This document shows positions 16,351 through 25,079 of a stretch of DNA of 64,000 nt, one piece after another. How positions within the stretch are numbered: the first letter of the stretch is position 1; each line of letters opens with the position of its first letter. Location: the NCBI RefSeq assembly GCF_003206575.1, contig NZ_PZJO01000002.1:54072-118071 (forward strand), read 5' to 3'. The DNA comes from Salinicola endophyticus (GTDB lineage Bacteria; Pseudomonadota; Gammaproteobacteria; Pseudomonadales; Halomonadaceae). The notes beneath the pieces are model-generated. The model searched no databases. It saw only the letters and a program-made list of their open reading frames with translations, and was not told the DNA's origin. The position numbers and the translations under genes are program-made.

Positions 16351-16938
16351 GTTCGGAAGACCTGGCTCCTTGAGTGCGGCGGAGGCATACCATGCCTTGC
16401 TCGAGGGCGCGTAGGTTCAGGACGCTTCCTTTGGCATGCGGAAAGATCATCTTGAGCCCGCGCGATTGCTGTCCGTCCAGCGTGATGGATTCGATGCGCC
16501 CCTCTTCGGCTTGCGGGCGCAACGTGCCGCCGCTGACGTCCTGCTCGGGGAGGTGCACGAGGGATGTCACATAGCCCTGTTCGATGTAGGCATTGCTGGC
16601 ACTGTGCGCTAGCGCTTGCATCTGGCTCAGGCTGAGACATTTTCCCTTCAAAGGGTGGGTCAGTGCCCGTCGGCGAGCGCTAGACAGGTGGTGGGCGTCG
16701 TACCACTCGAAGTTTTCGATTAAGAAGCAGGGCGTAGCCTGTTCAGGTGCCCTTGTTTCGGGCTCTGGCGAGATCTTCATACCCCGCTGTAGCGCTTCGC
16801 TTCCTCGAGCAGCGATTGTTGACGCTCACGCTGGATATCGAGGTCCAGCGAGGTAGTCGGGCGTGTCTGACCCAGACACACGCCAATGAGGGCCGGTGAT
16901 ATCAGCAGGGCCAACAAGAGTGCGCGCACAGGCGTCAT
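16345..16938 (-). pseudogene. cdiB': Truncated TpsB/CdiB outer-membrane transporter (signal peptide and POTRA only)
   Basis: Starting at ATG 16938, the sequence begins with a signal peptide (MTPVRALLLALLISPALIG), an early GQTRP and a Gln/Arg-rich helix (RQQSLLEEAKR). The frame then breaks at 16777-16780. It continues with the ShlB/FhaC-type POTRA domain: ATPCFLIENFEW, PLKGKCLSLSQ, NAYIEQGYVTSLVHLPEQDV, GGTLRPQAEEGRIESI and VLNLRALEQGM. The whole beta-barrel is missing; the next recognisable sequence is the pre-toxin/toxin region of a CdiA-type partner. One deletion therefore removed the 3' part of cdiB and nearly all of cdiA. Confidence 0.7.
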
Positions 16939-17348
16939 GGGATAGTCCCAAAGAGCGCGCTGTGAAAGGCGGGCAATGCTACCGCTCACCTCTAAAGATC
17001 GGAAGTCAATGTTAGTTCGCCGGTATATTTGTAATGATTTGCTTCTGATTGTGTATATGCCAGCTTGGCGCGTTGGGCAAGTATTTTCGATTCGATTCGG
17101 CTCGGTATCGAATGCGCGGAATCAGTAGGGCAGTACTTCGACTGGCAGGCCAACGGGGCGTTGGTGATCACAATGAAGGGCGCTGGGCAGCCGGAGGCGG
17201 CACTCATAGGAAGAGAAGGCCACGCCGTTGGGTTTGCCGGTATGGTGGCGGCACCCTGTACAACTTGTTGCAAGGCACCAGCCAGAACGCGCAATCCAGT
17301 GGCGACGGCATCTCCATCAGCGTCAGCGGCGAGTTGCAAATGCTGCTG
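16939..17348. other. Region without an identifiable gene
   Basis: About 410 bases upstream of the CdiB-like fragment and downstream of the AFG1-type ATPase gene. Short frames exist on both strands (for example 17049-17354 and 17065-17424 rightward, 16992-17339 leftward). None has a convincing start or recognisable domain, and the frames complement each other as shifted pieces would. It may be another decayed gene; I could not identify one. Confidence 0.4.
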
Positions 17349-18467
17349 CTATGAACGGCCGAAGCGCTCCAGCTGCATCTCGCGCAAACGGCTGAGCGTG
17401 CGGCGAAAGGCAAACTCGAGGTAGCCCTGGGTATACAGCTCATCCAGTGCGACCTCGGCCTCGATATACAGCGGCACGCGGCGGTCGTAGCACTCGTCGA
17501 CCAGGGCGATGAAGCGGCGCACCGCATCGTCGTTGAGTGACAGTGCCGGCAGCTGTCGATCCCCGGCGTCGATCCGCTCGGCGCCATCCTCGGTGCCTCG
17601 GGCGATGCGACCCTCGCGTGGCTCGCCGCCCAGGCGCGGTACCTCGCCGAGCAGGATGGCCGGGAAACGCTGGCACAGCTCGATGAAATCCACCGCGGCC
17701 AAGGGCCGTTGGCACAGGTCGTCGAAGCGGCACCACAGCGCTGCTGGGCTGTGAGCGAGGTTGGCGATGTGCCGATGGTTCAGATCGACCGGCTCATGAC
17801 TCACCTGCTGATTGTCGCTCAAGCGGGCGAACAGCTCGCTCAAGACCTGCGGCTGCCGCACCCAGTAGCGCTGTACCTCGGCGCCGGGGTGCAGCCGATG
17901 ATCCTGGTCGCCATCCACGGCCACCACCTGCATGTGCGCTTCGAGCGCGGCGATGGCCGGCAGGAAACGCTCGCGGTTGAAACCATCGGCATAAAGCTGA
18001 TCCGGCGGCTGGTTTGAGGTGGCCACCAGCACCACGTTCTGCGCAACCACCAGGCTGAGCAGTCGCCCCAGCAGCATGGCATCGCCGATATCGCTGACGA
18101 ACAGTTCGTCGAAGCACAGCACGCGTACCTCGCGCCCCAACTCCTCGGCCAGCAGGCGCAGCGGGTCGGCATTGCCGGTCAGCTCGAACTGACGCCGATG
18201 CACCCACTGCATGAAGTGATGGAAGTGCTGGCGCCGCGCTGGCACGCGCAGGGCGTTGTAGAAGCTGTCCATCAACCAGGTCTTGCCGCGCCCCACCGGC
18301 CCCCAGAGGTAAACGCCGGATGGGCATTCACCGCGATGCACGGCATCAAAGCAGCGCTGCAATGCCTCGACCGTGCGCCGCTGGGCGGCATCGACGACGA
18401 AGCCGGCAGCGAGGGAGCGTTCGTAGGCGGCCAAGGGTGAATCGGGAACTCCTTGCTGGGCGTTCAT
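17349..18467 (-). CDS. zapE: AFG1-like/ZapE-type P-loop ATPase
   Basis: 372-aa AFG1-family ATPase: Walker A GPVGRGKT at residues 56-63, Walker B VLCFDEL with Asp120-Glu121, and sensor ATSNQPPDQLY. In E. coli, ZapE is an ATP-dependent factor at the division ring; mitochondrial AFG1 homologues act in protein quality control. Start ATG 18467 overlaps the stop of the nitrilase-like gene by four bases (ATGA), so the two are translationally coupled. That setting is unlike the usual stand-alone zapE locus, so this may be an accessory paralogue with a different job. The symbol is by family only. Confidence 0.75.
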   Translation of the reverse strand: MNAQQGVPDSPLAAYERSLAAGFVVDAAQRRTVEALQRCFDAVHRGECPSGVYLWGPVGRGKTWLMDSFYNALRVPARRQHFHHFMQWVHRRQFELTGNADPLRLLAEELGREVRVLCFDELFVSDIGDAMLLGRLLSLVVAQNVVLVATSNQPPDQLYADGFNRERFLPAIAALEAHMQVVAVDGDQDHRLHPGAEVQRYWVRQPQVLSELFARLSDNQQVSHEPVDLNHRHIANLAHSPAALWCRFDDLCQRPLAAVDFIELCQRFPAILLGEVPRLGGEPREGRIARGTEDGAERIDAGDRQLPALSLNDDAVRRFIALVDECYDRRVPLYIEAEVALDELYTQGYLEFAFRRTLSRLREMQLERFGRS

Positions 18468-19348
18468 CGCAGCACCAGCCGGCCGTCGTCGAACTGCTTC
18501 GGCCAGTCGCGGCGGATGAATACCTGGCCCGCCTCACGCACGCGGCGCACCTCGGCCAGATCCAGCTCGGCGATCAGCCAGCGGCTGTGCGTGGGGCACG
18601 TCGCTTCGCTCTCGGCGATTACGCCATTGGGCGGCATGCCGTAGTCCGGGGGCACGTAGAGCGCGGCGCGACCGATGTTCTCGTCCAGTGCGGGCGACCA
18701 GGGCGCCAGGCCCACCGTGGGCGACTGCAGCACGGCGATCTGGTTCTCCAGGGCACGCGCCTGGGCGCCGATGCGCACACGATAGAAGCCGGCCTCGGTG
18801 TCTGTACAACTGGGTGTCAGGATCAGATCCACACCGGCCTCGGCCAGGGTGCGCGCCAGCAGTGGGAACTCGTTGTCATAGCAGATCAGGATGCCCAGCT
18901 TGCCCAGCGCCGTATCGAACACCTTGAGCCCGCTGCCAGCGGCTATCTGCCACTGCTCTTGCTCGAAGCGGGTCATCATCAGCTTGTCCTGGCTGCCCAG
19001 GCAGCCGTCCGGGCCGAACAGCCAGGCGCGATTGCGGTAGAGGCCGTCATCATCCCGCACGGCCACCGAGCCGGGTTGCAGGTAGATCTTCAGCCGTCGT
19101 GCCAGGCTTTCACACAGCGCCAGCCAGCGCGGCAGCAGCGGCTGGATGCCGGCGATGGAGCCATGTAGATCGTTGCGCTCGGCTTCTGGCAACTGGCCGC
19201 TCAGCACCAGCCCGGCGTATTCCGGCAACAGCAGCAACTCGGCGCCCTGCGCGGCGGCCTCCTCGCACAACCCGGTCAGCTGTGCTGCGTAAGCGTCCCA
19301 GCTCGTCAGCAGATCGATGTGATATTGGCAGGCGGCAACCTTGATCAT
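18464..19348 (-). CDS. Carbon-nitrogen hydrolase (nitrilase superfamily)
   Basis: 294-aa amidase/nitrilase-fold enzyme. The catalytic triad is visible: Glu43 in LLLPEYAG, Lys122 in QDKLMMTRFE and Cys156 in LICYDNEFP. GFYRVRIGAQARALENQ and the closing IAELDL strand are typical. The substrate is unknown, but the Cys context ICYDNEFP suggests the amidase/omega-amidase side of the superfamily rather than a true nitrilase. Start ATG 19348 overlaps the GNAT stop by four bases, and its own stop overlaps the ATPase start by four. The three genes therefore form a tightly coupled leftward operon. The longer frame to 19543 is not needed. Confidence 0.85.
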   Translation of the reverse strand: MIKVAACQYHIDLLTSWDAYAAQLTGLCEEAAAQGAELLLLPEYAGLVLSGQLPEAERNDLHGSIAGIQPLLPRWLALCESLARRLKIYLQPGSVAVRDDDGLYRNRAWLFGPDGCLGSQDKLMMTRFEQEQWQIAAGSGLKVFDTALGKLGILICYDNEFPLLARTLAEAGVDLILTPSCTDTEAGFYRVRIGAQARALENQIAVLQSPTVGLAPWSPALDENIGRAALYVPPDYGMPPNGVIAESEATCPTHSRWLIAELDLAEVRRVREAGQVFIRRDWPKQFDDGRLVLR

Positions 19349-19935
19349 GCGGTGAGTTCCTTGAGCCAGAACGACATGGGCTTGGCCGACGCCTCGGCTT
19401 CGTCCAGATCCCGCCAATGATACTGGGTATGCAGTTCGGGATGATGGCGATAGCCCCGGCGCGCCCAGAAGTCGTCCAGCGGCTGATAATCTGTGGGGCG
19501 GCGCGGATGGCCGGCGGGGCGCTGCACGGCGCAGAAGGCGCACCAGTCGAAGCGGCCCAGCTGGCGCGCATGGGCCTCGCGCTCGGCAAAGAAACGCACG
19601 CCCAGACCTCGCCCGCGCCAGGCAGGCAAGACCACCGACTCGGCGCAGTAGAAGATACGCGCTGGGTCCCAGCCCGCGGTAAGGAAGGGGTGCTGGAATT
19701 CTACGGTTTCATCGGCCAGCGGCAGCGCCGTGGAAGCGCCGACTACCCGGCCTTCGTCCCGCACCAGCACGCACAGACTGCTTTCACTGCGTACATAGGT
19801 GTCGAGGTATTCGGCCTCATAGTCGAGGCTGCCGTCGTAGAGGTAGGGGAATTCGCGGAAGACCGTGATCCGCAAATGCGCCAGAGCTTCGACATGGGGC
19901 GCGATCTGCGGCCCCTGGAGCAGTTCAATGTCCAT
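19345..19935 (-). CDS. GNAT-family N-acetyltransferase
   Basis: 196-aa acetyltransferase with the acetyl-CoA-binding motif A near residues 118-130 (VVLPAWRGRGLGVRFF). A cysteine/tryptophan-rich segment (FDWCAFCAVQRP) and the strongly basic PAGHPRRPTDYQPLDDFW are distinctive. ATG 19935 is preferred to the upstream frame because it starts directly at the first strand (MDIELLQG). First gene of the coupled operon with the carbon-nitrogen hydrolase and AFG1-like ATPase. An enzyme that acetylates and one that hydrolyses C-N bonds in one operon suggests a small-molecule or peptide modification cycle, which is inference only. Confidence 0.82.
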   Translation of the reverse strand: MDIELLQGPQIAPHVEALAHLRITVFREFPYLYDGSLDYEAEYLDTYVRSESSLCVLVRDEGRVVGASTALPLADETVEFQHPFLTAGWDPARIFYCAESVVLPAWRGRGLGVRFFAEREAHARQLGRFDWCAFCAVQRPAGHPRRPTDYQPLDDFWARRGYRHHPELHTQYHWRDLDEAEASAKPMSFWLKELTA

Positions 19936-20047
19936 CTGGAGTCGTTCGTCAGCAGCAGGGTGACGCCGGCGGCTATGCCGGCTGGAAGGCGCGAACTTAT
20001 CATGCGATCCAAGCAACCACTAACCACGCTACGCAAGGAACTTAGCC

Positions 20048-20446
20048 ATGACCGCCACCGAACTGGTTCAGGCCTACTACGCTGCCTTCAACGCTGGCGA
20101 CATGCCCGCCTTCCTCGACCTGCTGGACGAGGATGTGGTGCACGACATCAACCAGGGGGAGCGCCAGGTCGGCAAAGCCACCTTCGCCGCCTTCATGGAC
20201 AAGATGAACCGCTGCTACCGCGAGCGCCTGGCCGACATTGTGGTGATGCAGAACGCCGCCGGTGATCGCGCCGCCGCCGAATTCGTGGTGCACGGTGAGT
20301 ACCTGGCCGATGACGAAGGCCTGCCACCGGCCAACGGCCAGACCTACGTGCTGCCTGCCGGCGCCTTCTTCGAGATCAGCAATGGCAAGGTGGCGCGCAT
20401 CAGCAACTACTACAACCTCCATGACTGGGTGGCGCAGGTGGGCTGA
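20048..20446 (+). CDS. NTF2-like/SnoaL-type protein (nuclear transport factor 2 fold)
   Basis: 132-aa single-domain protein with the cone-shaped NTF2-like pattern: N-terminal helices (ELVQAYYAAFNAGDMPAFLDLL), the strand VVHDINQG, then EFVVHGEYLADD and a C-terminal strand pair (FFEISNGKVARISNYYNLHDW). Such proteins are ketosteroid-isomerase-like enzymes or small-ligand binders. AAGGAA precedes the ATG. It is divergent from the GNAT-nitrilase-ATPase operon with a 112-base intergenic gap, so the two units probably share regulation. Confidence 0.82.
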   Translation: MTATELVQAYYAAFNAGDMPAFLDLLDEDVVHDINQGERQVGKATFAAFMDKMNRCYRERLADIVVMQNAAGDRAAAEFVVHGEYLADDEGLPPANGQTYVLPAGAFFEISNGKVARISNYYNLHDWVAQVG

Positions 20447-20479
20447 ATAGCGTTTGCCAAGGGGGCGAGCCTGTCAGCA

Positions 20480-20745
20480 GCTCGGCTCCCCGCAAGAGGT
20501 CCTACCCGTTCAGCGAACCCAGTGCAGCTCACGTTGCTCGGCAGCACCGGCCAGCGCATGCCGTGGGCATCCTTTCTGCGCATAGAGGAGGGTGACCACG
20601 GTGTGCCACGCCTGAGGTCATCGAACATGCGCACGTAGATCTCCATCTGGCCGATGTGCTGATGGGGCAGCTGGCCGTGTTCTCGATCGCAGCTCACGAA
20701 GCCCTTGCCGAACGCGACCGTCAGCCCATCGGCCAGCAGCGGCGA
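20480..20745 (-). pseudogene. Remnant of a DUF1016/YhcG-type PD-(D/E)xK nuclease gene
   Basis: Leftward translation gives VAFGKGFVSCDRE, HGQLPHQHIGQMEIYVRMFDDL, then in shifted frames VVTLLYAQK and KDAHGMRWPVL. This follows the C-terminal part of DUF1016 proteins, which read roughly LGKGFAFV, GQLTHQDIGQMDMYVRMYD, GLLLC-KDA-VRYSVL. The section between the first two pieces is deleted, and there is no start or continuous frame. It is a scrap of a nuclease gene just upstream of ruvA. Confidence 0.5.
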
Positions 20746-20829
20746 GTGGGTTAGGCCCCGTGCAGCAGCTAGTCAGCCGATTCGGCGATGCGTATAGTGG
20801 ACGCCGTCACGGAAAGGACGTTGAATGGA

Positions 20830-21435
20830 ATGATTGGACGCCTGCACGGCACCCTGCTGGAAAAGCTCCCTCCCTGGATCGTGGTCGATGTCCACGGCGT
20901 CGGTTACGAACTCGAAACCTCGATGACGACACTGGTCGCGCTACCCGCCGTGGGCGAGGAGGTCCGCCTCTATACCCACCTGAGCGTGCGCGAGGACGCG
21001 CATCTGCTCTACGGTTTCGGGCGTGACGAGGAGCGCCAGCTGTTTCGCGCGCTGATCAAGGTCAACGGCGTGGGGCCGAAACTTGCCCTGGCGATTCTCT
21101 CCGGCATGGAGCGTGACGCCTTCGTCGGCTGCGTCATGGAGGGCGACAGCAAGGCGTTGACCAAACTGCCGGGCGTGGGCAAGAAGACCGCCGATCGGTT
21201 GATCGTCGAGATGCGCGATCGCTTCCCCCACTGGCAGGAAGAGCAGGGGGCGCTGCTGGACGCGGCAAGCCACGCCGTGGTCAAGCCGCAGGACCCGTTC
21301 GCCGATGCCGAGGCGGCGCTGGTATCACTGGGCTACAAGCCGACCGAGGCGTCGCGCATGCTCTCGGGGCTCGACGAGGGCCTGCCCACCGAAGCCCTGA
21401 TCAAGTCGGCGCTGGCGCGCCAGATGGCCGGGTAA
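20830..21435 (+). CDS. ruvA: Holliday-junction DNA-binding protein RuvA
   Basis: 201-aa tetrameric subunit that binds four-way junctions and loads RuvB. Domain I is [28 protein letters not shown]; domain II has two helix-hairpin-helix motifs ([13 protein letters not shown] [10 protein letters not shown] and [12 protein letters not shown]); domain III is the RuvB-contacting C-terminal helix bundle ([16 protein letters not shown]). ATG 20830 gives the standard start, although the frame opens earlier. ruvB follows after six bases. The upstream neighbour is accessory DNA rather than ruvC, so ruvAB must have a promoter inside or at the edge of the insertion. Confidence 0.96.
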   Translation: MIGRLHGTLLEKLPPWIVVDVHGVGYELETSMTTLVALPAVGEEVRLYTHLSVREDAHLLYGFGRDEERQLFRALIKVNGVGPKLALAILSGMERDAFVGCVMEGDSKALTKLPGVGKKTADRLIVEMRDRFPHWQEEQGALLDAASHAVVKPQDPFADAEAALVSLGYKPTEASRMLSGLDEGLPTEALIKSALARQMAG

Positions 21436-21441
21436 GGCGAC

Positions 21442-22473
21442 ATGATCGAACCAGATCGTCTCATCGAAGCCTCGCCGAGACAGGGCGAGCAACAGGCCGA
21501 TCATGCCATTCGGCCGCGCCGGCTGGGCGACTATATCGGCCAGCCGCGGGTGCGCGAGCAGATGGATATCTTCATCTCGGCGGCGCGCAATCGCGGTGAC
21601 TCCCTCGATCATACTCTGGTCTTCGGCCCGCCCGGGCTGGGCAAGACCACGCTCGCCAATATCATCGCCGCGGAGATGGAGGTCGATATCAAGTCGACCT
21701 CGGGGCCGGTGCTGGAGCGTGCCGGCGATCTCGCCGCCATGCTGACCAACCTGCAGCCGGGCGACGTGCTCTTCATCGACGAGATCCACCGTCTGTCGGC
21801 CGCGGTCGAGGAGGTGCTCTATCCGGCGATGGAGGATTTCCAGCTCGACATCATGATCGGCGATGGACCCGCGGCGCGGTCTATCAAGCTCGACCTGCCT
21901 CCGTTCACGCTGGTTGGCGCCACCACTCGCGCGGGGCTGCTGACCTCGCCGCTGCGCGATCGCTTCGGCATCGTCCAGCGCCTGGAGTTCTATGCCATCG
22001 ACGAGCTGAGCGAAATCGTCGCCCGCTCGGCGCGGCTGCTCGGGGTGACTGCCGATGCCCAGGGCGCCCGCGAGATTGCGCGGCGCGCCCGCGGCACACC
22101 GCGTATCGCCAATCGTCTACTCCGGCGCGTGCGCGATTTCGCCGAAGTGAAGGGCGACGGCACGCTGAGTGCGGAGATCGCCGATCAGGCCCTGAACATG
22201 CTCAACGTCGACAGTCACGGCCTCGATCACATGGATCGCCGGCTGCTGCTGGCGATGATCGAGAAGTTCGACGGCGGGCCGGTGGGGGTAGACAGCCTGG
22301 CGGCGGCGATCAGCGAGGAGCGCGACACCATCGAGGATGTCATCGAGCCCTATCTGATCCAGCAGGGGCTCATGATGCGCACCGCCCGGGGGCGGGTGGT
22401 GACCCGCTCGGCCTATACCCACTTCGGCCTGGCGGTGCATGATCAGGCGCCCGAGGGAGGCGAGAGCGGGTGA
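21442..22473 (+). CDS. ruvB: Holliday-junction branch-migration ATPase RuvB
   Basis: 343-aa AAA+ motor that drives branch migration with RuvA. Walker A GPPGLGKT lies at residues 62-69, Walker B is LFIDEIHR, sensor 1 is VGATTRAG and the arginine finger region is [10 protein letters not shown]-terminal winged-helix domain ends in GRVVTRSAY. Length matches family members. It overlaps ybgC by four bases (GTGA). Confidence 0.97.
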   Translation: MIEPDRLIEASPRQGEQQADHAIRPRRLGDYIGQPRVREQMDIFISAARNRGDSLDHTLVFGPPGLGKTTLANIIAAEMEVDIKSTSGPVLERAGDLAAMLTNLQPGDVLFIDEIHRLSAAVEEVLYPAMEDFQLDIMIGDGPAARSIKLDLPPFTLVGATTRAGLLTSPLRDRFGIVQRLEFYAIDELSEIVARSARLLGVTADAQGAREIARRARGTPRIANRLLRRVRDFAEVKGDGTLSAEIADQALNMLNVDSHGLDHMDRRLLLAMIEKFDGGPVGVDSLAAAISEERDTIEDVIEPYLIQQGLMMRTARGRVVTRSAYTHFGLAVHDQAPEGGESG

Positions 22474-22880
22474 GTGAATTTCATCTGCCGCTCAAGGTAT
22501 ACATCGAAGATACCGACGCCGGCGGCATCGTATACTACGTTAACTACCTGAAATTCATGGAGCGTGCCCGCAGCGAGTGGCTGAATGCTCAGGGCTTTGC
22601 CCAGCGTGAGCTGCTCGAACAGGGCGTACAACTGGTGGTCCATAGCCTCAGTTGCCGCTATGCACGTCCGGCGCGGCTCGACGATCGGCTGGAAGTGAGC
22701 GCCGCCGTCGAGAAGCTTGCCGCCTGCTCGGTGCGATTCACCCAGGCGGTACGGCATCGCGGGGAAACATTATGCGAAGCGGTGGTCGATATAGCATGCG
22801 TCGACGCGCAGCACCTGAAACCCAGGCGGTGGCCCGCAGCGCTTCGCGCGGTGCTGACGCCAGACATTCAAAGCCAGTGA
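22470..22880 (+). CDS. ybgC: YbgC-type acyl-CoA thioesterase
   Basis: 136-aa hotdog-fold thioesterase, normally the first gene of the tol-pal operon. The active-site strand [16 protein letters not shown] carries the conserved Asp16, followed by the hotdog helix [10 protein letters not shown]. The GTG start overlaps the ruvB stop by four bases. tolQ follows after 13 bases. In E. coli, YbgC acts on acyl-CoAs and has been linked to phospholipid enzymes. Confidence 0.93.
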   Translation: MSEFHLPLKVYIEDTDAGGIVYYVNYLKFMERARSEWLNAQGFAQRELLEQGVQLVVHSLSCRYARPARLDDRLEVSAAVEKLAACSVRFTQAVRHRGETLCEAVVDIACVDAQHLKPRRWPAALRAVLTPDIQSQ

Positions 22881-22893
22881 TTCGAGGATTCAC

Positions 22894-23583
22894 GTGAACG
22901 ACTCCATGTCCATCCCCCATCTGATCATGAACGCCAGCCTGGTCGTCCAGGTGGTCATGCTGCTGCTGCTGGCCGCTTCCGTCGCCTCCTGGGTGGTGAT
23001 CTTCCAGCGCAGCTTTGCATTGGCGCGGGCCAAGAAGGCGCAGCGCGAGTTCGACGAGCGCTTCTGGTCCGGCATCGATCTCAACGAGCTCTACCAGGAT
23101 GTGCCGGAGAACCACGACGCCCAGGGTGCCGAACATGTCTTCCGCGCCGGCTTTCGCGAGTTCAACCGGCTGATGCCCAAGACCCGCAGCAGCGAGGCGG
23201 TGCTCGATGGCGTGCAGCGCTCGCAGCGTGTGGCACTGTCGCGGGAAGAGGATCGTCTCAACGCCAATCTGACGCTGCTGGCCACGGTGGCCTCGGCGAG
23301 CCCCTACATCGGCCTGTTCGGCACCGTTTGGGGCATCATGGGATCGTTCCAGAGTCTCTCCATGGCCCAGCAGGCCACGCTCTCCACGGTTGCGCCGTGG
23401 ATCGCCGAGGCGCTGGTGGCAACCGCCATGGGTCTGTTCGCGGCCATCCCCGCGGTGATCTTCTACAACCGTCTCTCTTCCATCGCCAGCCGTCTGCTCG
23501 GCGAGTACGAAGATTTCGCCGAAGAGTTCCACTCGATCCTGCATCGCAATCTGCAGGGTCGCGGCAACAGTCAGTCGGCCTGA
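22894..23583 (+). CDS. tolQ: TolQ, inner-membrane proton channel subunit
   Basis: 229-aa protein of the MotA/TolQ/ExbB family. It has three membrane segments, at about residues 16-36, 130-155 and 165-190 (LLATVASASPYIGLFGTVWGIM is the second). With TolR it uses the proton gradient to energise TolA during outer-membrane constriction at division. Start GTG 22894 has GAGG upstream. Part of the operon ybgC-tolQRAB-pal-cpoB. Confidence 0.95.
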   Translation: MNDSMSIPHLIMNASLVVQVVMLLLLAASVASWVVIFQRSFALARAKKAQREFDERFWSGIDLNELYQDVPENHDAQGAEHVFRAGFREFNRLMPKTRSSEAVLDGVQRSQRVALSREEDRLNANLTLLATVASASPYIGLFGTVWGIMGSFQSLSMAQQATLSTVAPWIAEALVATAMGLFAAIPAVIFYNRLSSIASRLLGEYEDFAEEFHSILHRNLQGRGNSQSA

Positions 23584-23597
23584 GCCGGAGGTGAGTC

Positions 23598-24041
23598 ATG
23601 GGTGGACCCTATAGCCGACATCAGCGGCGCAAGCCGATGGGCGAAATCAACGTCGTGCCCTTTATCGACGTCATGCTGGTGCTGTTGGTGATCTTCATGA
23701 TCACCGCACCCATGCTGACCCAGGGCGTCAAGGTCGATCTGCCGCAGGTCACCTCGGAGCCCATCGATACTCAGGAGCAAGAGCCGATCATCGTCTCCGT
23801 CGACAGCAAAGGTGAGTACTACATCTCACTGGGTGACAAGGACAAACCGGTGACCCTGCAGACCGTGGGTGATCAGGTCGTGGCGATTCTCGAGCGCAAG
23901 CCCAACACGCCGGTCATGGTGCGGGGCGACAAGAACGCTTCCTACGGTCAGGTGGTGACGTTGATGAGCACGTTGCAGATGGCCGGCGTGGCGAACGTCG
24001 GATTGATTTCCGAACCGCCCTCGGGTGACAACAAGGGGTAA
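23598..24041 (+). CDS. tolR: TolR, inner-membrane Tol-Pal subunit
   Basis: 147-aa ExbD/TolR family protein with a short cytoplasmic N-terminus, one membrane helix ([19 protein letters not shown]) containing the essential aspartate Asp24, and a periplasmic domain that dimerises and can contact peptidoglycan. Gap to tolQ is 14 bases. Confidence 0.95.
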   Translation: MGGPYSRHQRRKPMGEINVVPFIDVMLVLLVIFMITAPMLTQGVKVDLPQVTSEPIDTQEQEPIIVSVDSKGEYYISLGDKDKPVTLQTVGDQVVAILERKPNTPVMVRGDKNASYGQVVTLMSTLQMAGVANVGLISEPPSGDNKG

Positions 24042-24050
24042 GGAGTCAGC

Positions 24051-25079
24051 ATGGCGAAGCGAACGCGCCGTGTCGGCTACGGCTTGCCCGTTGTCCTGGC
24101 GATCGGGGTGCACATTGTGGCCCTGCTGTTGACGATGCTGCGCCTGCCGGAGAGCGAGCCGATCCCGAGCTCCTCGTCGGTGGTGCAGGCGACGCTGGTC
24201 AGCGATGTGACCGCGACCGACAAGGCTCAATACGCCAAGGAGGCCAAAGCGCGTACTGCCAAGCGTCAGGCCGAGGAGGCCGCGCAGCAGGCCGCCGAGC
24301 AGCAGGCGCAGGAAGCTGCCCGCGAACAGGCCGAACAGCAGGCCGCCCAGGCACAAGCCGAACAGCAGGCAGCGGCCGACGCCGCCCGGGCCGAGGCCCA
24401 GCGGCGTCAGCAGGCGGCCGAACAGGCAGCCGCGGAGCGTGCCGAAGCGGCACGTCAGCAGAAGGCCGCAGAAGCCGAGCAGCAGCGGCAGGTGCAGGTC
24501 CAGAAGCAGAAGGCCGAGGCAGCCAAGAAACAGGCCGAAGCGGAAAAACAGCGTCAGGCCGAAGAGGCCAAGAAGCAAGCCGAGGCGGAGAAGAAACGCG
24601 AGGCGGAAGAGGCCAGGAAGAAGGCTGAAGCAGAGAAGAAGCGCAAGGCGGAAGAAGCCAAGAAGAAGGCGGCTGCGGAGGCCAAGAAAAAGGCCGAAGC
24701 GGCAGCCAAGGCGGCGAGCCAGAATGCGCTCAACGATTCGATTGCCAACGAGCAGGAGCGCATCGCCAACGCTCAGCAGTCGAACCAGGCTTCCAACAGC
24801 TTCATCAACCTGGTCAAGAGTGCGGTCGAGGCGCAGTGGCACTTGCCGCCCAATGCCGATGGCGCGCTGGTGACACAGGTGCGGGTGCGGCTGGGGCCGT
24901 CGGGGGAGCTGCTCGCGGCGACCGTGACGCGCAGCAGCGGCAACCCCAGTTTCGACCGCTCGGCGACGCAGGCGGTAGAGGCGGCGGCACCGTTCCGTGA
25001 GCTGCAGCAGCTGGATGCCGGACTGCAGCGACGGTTCCGCGATTTCAATCTCAAGTTCACACCCGGGGATATACAGTGA
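24051..25079 (+). CDS. tolA: TolA, periplasm-spanning Tol-Pal protein
   Basis: 342-aa protein: an N-terminal membrane anchor ([21 protein letters not shown]); a long Ala/Glu/Gln/Lys-rich helical domain II from about residue 55 to 225 with repeating AEA-KK units; and the globular domain III ([18 protein letters not shown]...) that contacts TolB/Pal. The repetitive DNA of domain II (24240-24720) is protein-coding low complexity, not a separate element. Its stop overlaps the tolB start. Confidence 0.94.
   Translation: MAKRTRRVGYGLPVVLAIGVHIVALLLTMLRLPESEPIPSSSSVVQATLVSDVTATDKAQYAKEAKARTAKRQAEEAAQQAAEQQAQEAAREQAEQQAAQAQAEQQAAADAARAEAQRRQQAAEQAAAERAEAARQQKAAEAEQQRQVQVQKQKAEAAKKQAEAEKQRQAEEAKKQAEAEKKREAEEARKKAEAEKKRKAEEAKKKAAAEAKKKAEAAAKAASQNALNDSIANEQERIANAQQSNQASNSFINLVKSAVEAQWHLPPNADGALVTQVRVRLGPSGELLAATVTRSSGNPSFDRSATQAVEAAAPFRELQQLDAGLQRRFRDFNLKFTPGDIQ

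Noticed and set aside
17049..17424. Two overlapping rightward frames and a leftward frame between cdiB' and the AFG1-type gene
   Set aside because: Parts read like protein (YFDWQANGALVI), but no family was recognised and no frame is complete; left as an unassigned region.
24240..24720. Repetitive purine-rich stretch that could suggest a repeat array
   Set aside because: It encodes the Ala/Lys/Glu helical domain of TolA; periodicity is protein-driven and there are no spacers as in CRISPR.
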